A DNA stretch of 64,000 nucleotides from JABWCQ01 sp964530625 (GTDB lineage Bacteria; Electryoneota; RPQS01): contig CAZHAK010000004.1 of assembly GCA_964530625.1 (NCBI GenBank), forward strand, positions 1 to 64,000, in the 5' to 3' direction. Of this stretch, positions 61,593-64,000 are shown one piece after another (position 1 is the first letter of the stretch; every line of letters starts with the position of its first letter). Below the pieces are notes generated by a model that was given only the letters and a program-made list of their open reading frames with translations, was not told where the DNA came from and did not search any database. The position numbers and the translations under genes are program-made.

Positions 61593-64000
61593 TTACTTCA
61601 GCAGGATCATCTTGGCTGCCTGCGAAAAATCGCCGCTTTCCAAACGGTAAAAATACATTCCGGAGGGAAGACCGGATGCGTCAAAGTTTACATTATACGC
61701 TCCAGCCGACTGCTGACCGTTCACAAGCTGGGCCACTTGCTGACCACGGATGTTGTAAACAGACAGAGTGGTCAGTGCGGCCTCCTTCAAAGTATAATGA
61801 ATCGTCGTGCTCGGATTGAACGGATTCGGGTAGTTCTGCGACAACGAATATGCACGCGGAATCAAGTCGTCACCCGGATGGTCACCAATCGCGGTGAGCA
61901 CATCAATCGTTACCGGCAATTCGATGGTCGTGTTTAACACGTCATTGGAGAGGAAGAGCGAGACGGTGTGATGCGCCGAACGGAAGTTCGTGAAATTGCA
62001 GTTCATCGTGATCTCGCGCCGCTGGAAGCCCGGAACAGTGCCTACAGCAGGCGTTATCGTCGCCCAGCTTTGATCGAACATCATTTGGTAGATTCCCAGT
62101 TGGTCACCCGTGTTGCTCTGCAAGACCCCGCCAAACGTCACCAGCATGTCGTTATACCGGGACGTAATGCCGCAGCCGCCCGAGGCATACTCGGTGCCTT
62201 CAAGCACCGCAACCGTTTGGCGGTCATAAGTGATCGGATGCATCCGTGTGACGCGCGTTTGGTTTGTTTCGCCGTCCCGGCTGAAGATGTAGAGCTTGTA
62301 GCCGTTGGGATCCTGTGCCCACCATGCTAAACCAGTAATCGCGAGTTCATTCGCGCCGTCGTTTTCAACCTCTGCGAAAACATTGCCGTCGCGATCAATC
62401 TGATAAATGTTTTGTGTGAAGTCTCCGACCCAGAAATGATCCAGGGCGGGATCATGCGCAATCGCACGAGTCGGGTTCAGCGGACTCTGAATCTCCGCGC
62501 GGATGACGCCGTTCAGGTCAATCCCGTTGATTACGCCTGTCCCGTCTTCGGATCCATAGAGGTATTGACCGTCATAAGCAAGGTCATACCAGCCAAAGGC
62601 TGAGGTGGACGGCTGAGGAATCGCCGGAGGCACAAGTTGGCCCGCACGGTCAAAACGATAAATCCAGTTCGTGCCGGTCGGACCTGCGCCGCCACTGACG
62701 TACCAGTAGTCACCCGCGAATTCACAACCCAGCATCTGGAAGTCACCGGTTTGTTCGGACAAGCCCACGTGGTCGATCGCGTCCCAGTTCTGGGTTTCTT
62801 CACCATTATTCATGAATGCCATGCGGATATTGTAGGCGAGAGGGCCGTTGCCGTCATTGATGATCTCGAAGGTTGCCGAACTTTGCGCCGGATAGGCAAT
62901 CGTCAACTCGTCAGTCGAAAGCTCAAGCTCTGGGTGGAACATGCTGAAGTTCACGGTTTCCGTGCTGTCCAACTCCACGAGGGTTGTCACCGAAAGCGCG
63001 TCGTTATAACCTTCCGCATGAGCACGGAAGACATACTCTCCGATGAGAACATTGTCCAGCGTGTATTGCCCTTGCGCGTTCGTCAGAGCTGAATAGTTGA
63101 AGCCGTCCGCCGTAACATTCACGTTCTCCATCGGCTGGCCGGTCTCTTCGTCCGTCACCGTGCCGACAACCGTCCCAAACAGGTTGCGCGCGTCGGTCGT
63201 GATCAGAATCGCTCGACCATCCATAAGACTTGCGCAACCCGATGAAAGGGTATTGATGTAGGCAAGCGCGAGGCCGCTTGTGCCCCAGCTATCCTGAATG
63301 CCAATGGTACATCCTGGATTCTCGCCGCCGTTCCCGGGCATGTTCATGGTTACATCGTTGTACTGGAACAATATTCTGCCGTTGCCGTCCAAGGTTGGTG
63401 TCAGCGTTTGCCCAAGCAGAATCACTTCGAAGTCGAGGTTTGCCGTGTTGTAACTCGATCCGCCGCCCGAGGCTTTCCACTGGATGATCAGACGATCAGC
63501 ATCCACGTCATGATACCACCACACACCTTGTCCCGCGCCGCTGGTCTTCAGGTCATCCCAGTACGGCGCCACCATGGCCATCGGAGCCGCCTGTGCCGGA
63601 ATAGGATAGTTTCGGAAGTGATCCCCAAAAGCCTGTGCGCCGAAAGCCACCCAGCCGTTCGCGCATATCGTAATGGAATCATACTCCACGCCATAGTACG
63701 TAAACGGGAATGGTAAGGCACGAGCCACTGCCCAGACTTGTGTGATTTCCGTCTTTTCACCAACGTCGTCAATGTTCAAGTCTGTTCCTAAACCGGAACT
63801 GATATTCACATACGAATACTGCGGATGCAGTTCGTAGTCATTGTCAATATTGTCGTAGGCATAGTATCCAAAGCCATCGGGCCCGCACGGATCGTCGCTT
63901 GCCGCCGTGCCCACTGGTACGTTAAAATACGTCGTGTCCACAAATCCGTTATTGCCCGTTAGAATCAACGTCATGGGAGCCTGATGTCCCGGGAAAGTCA
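61593..64000 (-). CDS. Large secreted multidomain protein with C-terminal sorting domain (5' end outside window)
   Basis: The frame is open to the window edge (at least 802 residues); the internal Met at 63974 is not the start, because PGHQAP before it continues the domain. The first visible part (GPDGFGYYAYDNID, FPFTYYGVEYDSITICANGWVAFG) is paralogous to the C-terminal domain of the C25-like protein at 55449. A carboxypeptidase-regulatory-like domain follows (VVGTVTDEETGQPMENVNVTADGF, GEYVFRAHAEGY), then a propeller-like region (WIYRFDRAGQLV, NIYQIDRDGNVFAEV). The sorting domain closes it (SLSQNYPNPFNPSTTIHYTL, VYNIRGQQVAQL, MILLK). It may also carry a C25-type peptidase upstream of the window. 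Confidence 0.88.
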   Translation of the reverse strand, partial: TFPGHQAPMTLILTGNNGFVDTTYFNVPVGTAASDDPCGPDGFGYYAYDNIDNDYELHPQYSYVNISSGLGTDLNIDDVGEKTEITQVWAVARALPFPFTYYGVEYDSITICANGWVAFGAQAFGDHFRNYPIPAQAAPMAMVAPYWDDLKTSGAGQGVWWYHDVDADRLIIQWKASGGGSSYNTANLDFEVILLGQTLTPTLDGNGRILFQYNDVTMNMPGNGGENPGCTIGIQDSWGTSGLALAYINTLSSGCASLMDGRAILITTDARNLFGTVVGTVTDEETGQPMENVNVTADGFNYSALTNAQGQYTLDNVLIGEYVFRAHAEGYNDALSVTTLVELDSTETVNFSMFHPELELSTDELTIAYPAQSSATFEIINDGNGPLAYNIRMAFMNNGEETQNWDAIDHVGLSEQTGDFQMLGCEFAGDYWYVSGGAGPTGTNWIYRFDRAGQLVPPAIPQPSTSAFGWYDLAYDGQYLYGSEDGTGVINGIDLNGVIRAEIQSPLNPTRAIAHDPALDHFWVGDFTQNIYQIDRDGNVFAEVENDGANELAITGLAWWAQDPNGYKLYIFSRDGETNQTRVTRMHPITYDRQTVAVLEGTEYASGGCGITSRYNDMLVTFGGVLQSNTGDQLGIYQMMFDQSWATITPAVGTVPGFQRREITMNCNFTNFRSAHHTVSLFLSNDVLNTTIELPVTIDVLTAIGDHPGDDLIPRAYSLSQNYPNPFNPSTTIHYTLKEAALTTLSVYNIRGQQVAQLVNGQQSAGAYNVNFDASGLPSGMYFYRLESGDFSQAAKMILLK

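Noticed and set aside
1..64000. tRNA, rRNA, CRISPR array or insertion sequence with transposase
   Set aside because: I looked through the gene-free stretches on both strands and found no cloverleaf with a GGTTCGAATCC-like arm, no regularly spaced repeats and no transposase frame.

Overview
This 64 kb window looks like a piece of a metagenome-derived draft genome from the FCB (Fibrobacterota-Chlorobiota-Bacteroidota) side of the bacterial tree. The main reason is that eight secreted proteins carry the same C-terminal domain (a PNPFNPxT motif, then a VYDxLGRxV strand and a VYFxRL strand), the FlgD-like / type IX secretion (type A) sorting domain. The seven complete ones all end in Lys. An LptD-like protein indicates an outer membrane. 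Two runs of ten N (7705-7714, 18086-18095) are scaffold joins; the second changes the reading frame of the gene it interrupts. TGA is used normally as a stop in most genes. I see no rRNA, tRNA or CRISPR array.

Layout. 1-7347 (minus strand): a sorting-domain protein cut by the window edge, two tandem Crp/Fnr regulators behind rarA, and a ClpX-like ATPase without zinc finger leading an operon with a YHS-domain protein and a barrel-like protein. 7540-17045 (plus): a lipoprotein, ROK sugar kinase, small lipoprotein, GH57 glucanotransferase, LptD and a GT39-like membrane glycosyltransferase. 17002-28536 (minus): FAD oxidoreductase, RRM protein, ribA, secreted proteins, clpC and a propeller protein. 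28380-28803: a small element encoding a four-helix-bundle (S23/IVS-type) protein, bounded by inverted heptamer repeats. 28784-35174: purine nucleoside phosphorylase, thermonuclease, SulP transporter, CNT nucleoside transporter, thymidine kinase, a degraded HepT/MNT pair and uridine kinase, largely a nucleoside-salvage neighbourhood. 35281-42029 (minus): secreted proteins surrounding two adjacent genes that I read as selenoproteins. 42429-49614 (minus): ssb, vanZ-like, nnr, DCC protein, CPBP protease, sorting-domain protein, acpS and a HAD phosphatase. 49770-59120 (plus): TPM and LemA proteins, dnaG, hslV-hslU and a 1223-residue C25-family peptidase. 59198-64000 (minus): MscS channel, glycosyltransferase, and a large sorting-domain protein cut by the window edge.

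The most unusual content is the pair at 36661-37596 and 37681-38739. Both are paralogues of a 5'-nucleotidase/metallophosphatase-like secreted family whose relatives, as I recall them, carry a PCGC...GGLARR motif. In both, the second Cys of CGC is an in-frame TGA. Both TGAs are followed by a hairpin with a 5' bulge and a GGY triloop that begins at exactly the 26th base after the TGA, as expected for a bacterial SECIS element. No sel genes lie in the window, so the machinery must be elsewhere in the genome if this is right.

The second unusual item is the four-helix-bundle element. Its GGATGAA-type repeats supply the stop codon of the neighbouring purine nucleoside phosphorylase on one side and part of the signal peptide of the propeller protein on the other. 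Several small lesions (an amber codon in HepT, frameshifts in the four-helix-bundle gene and in a small secreted-protein gene) are real decay or assembly errors; reads would decide.
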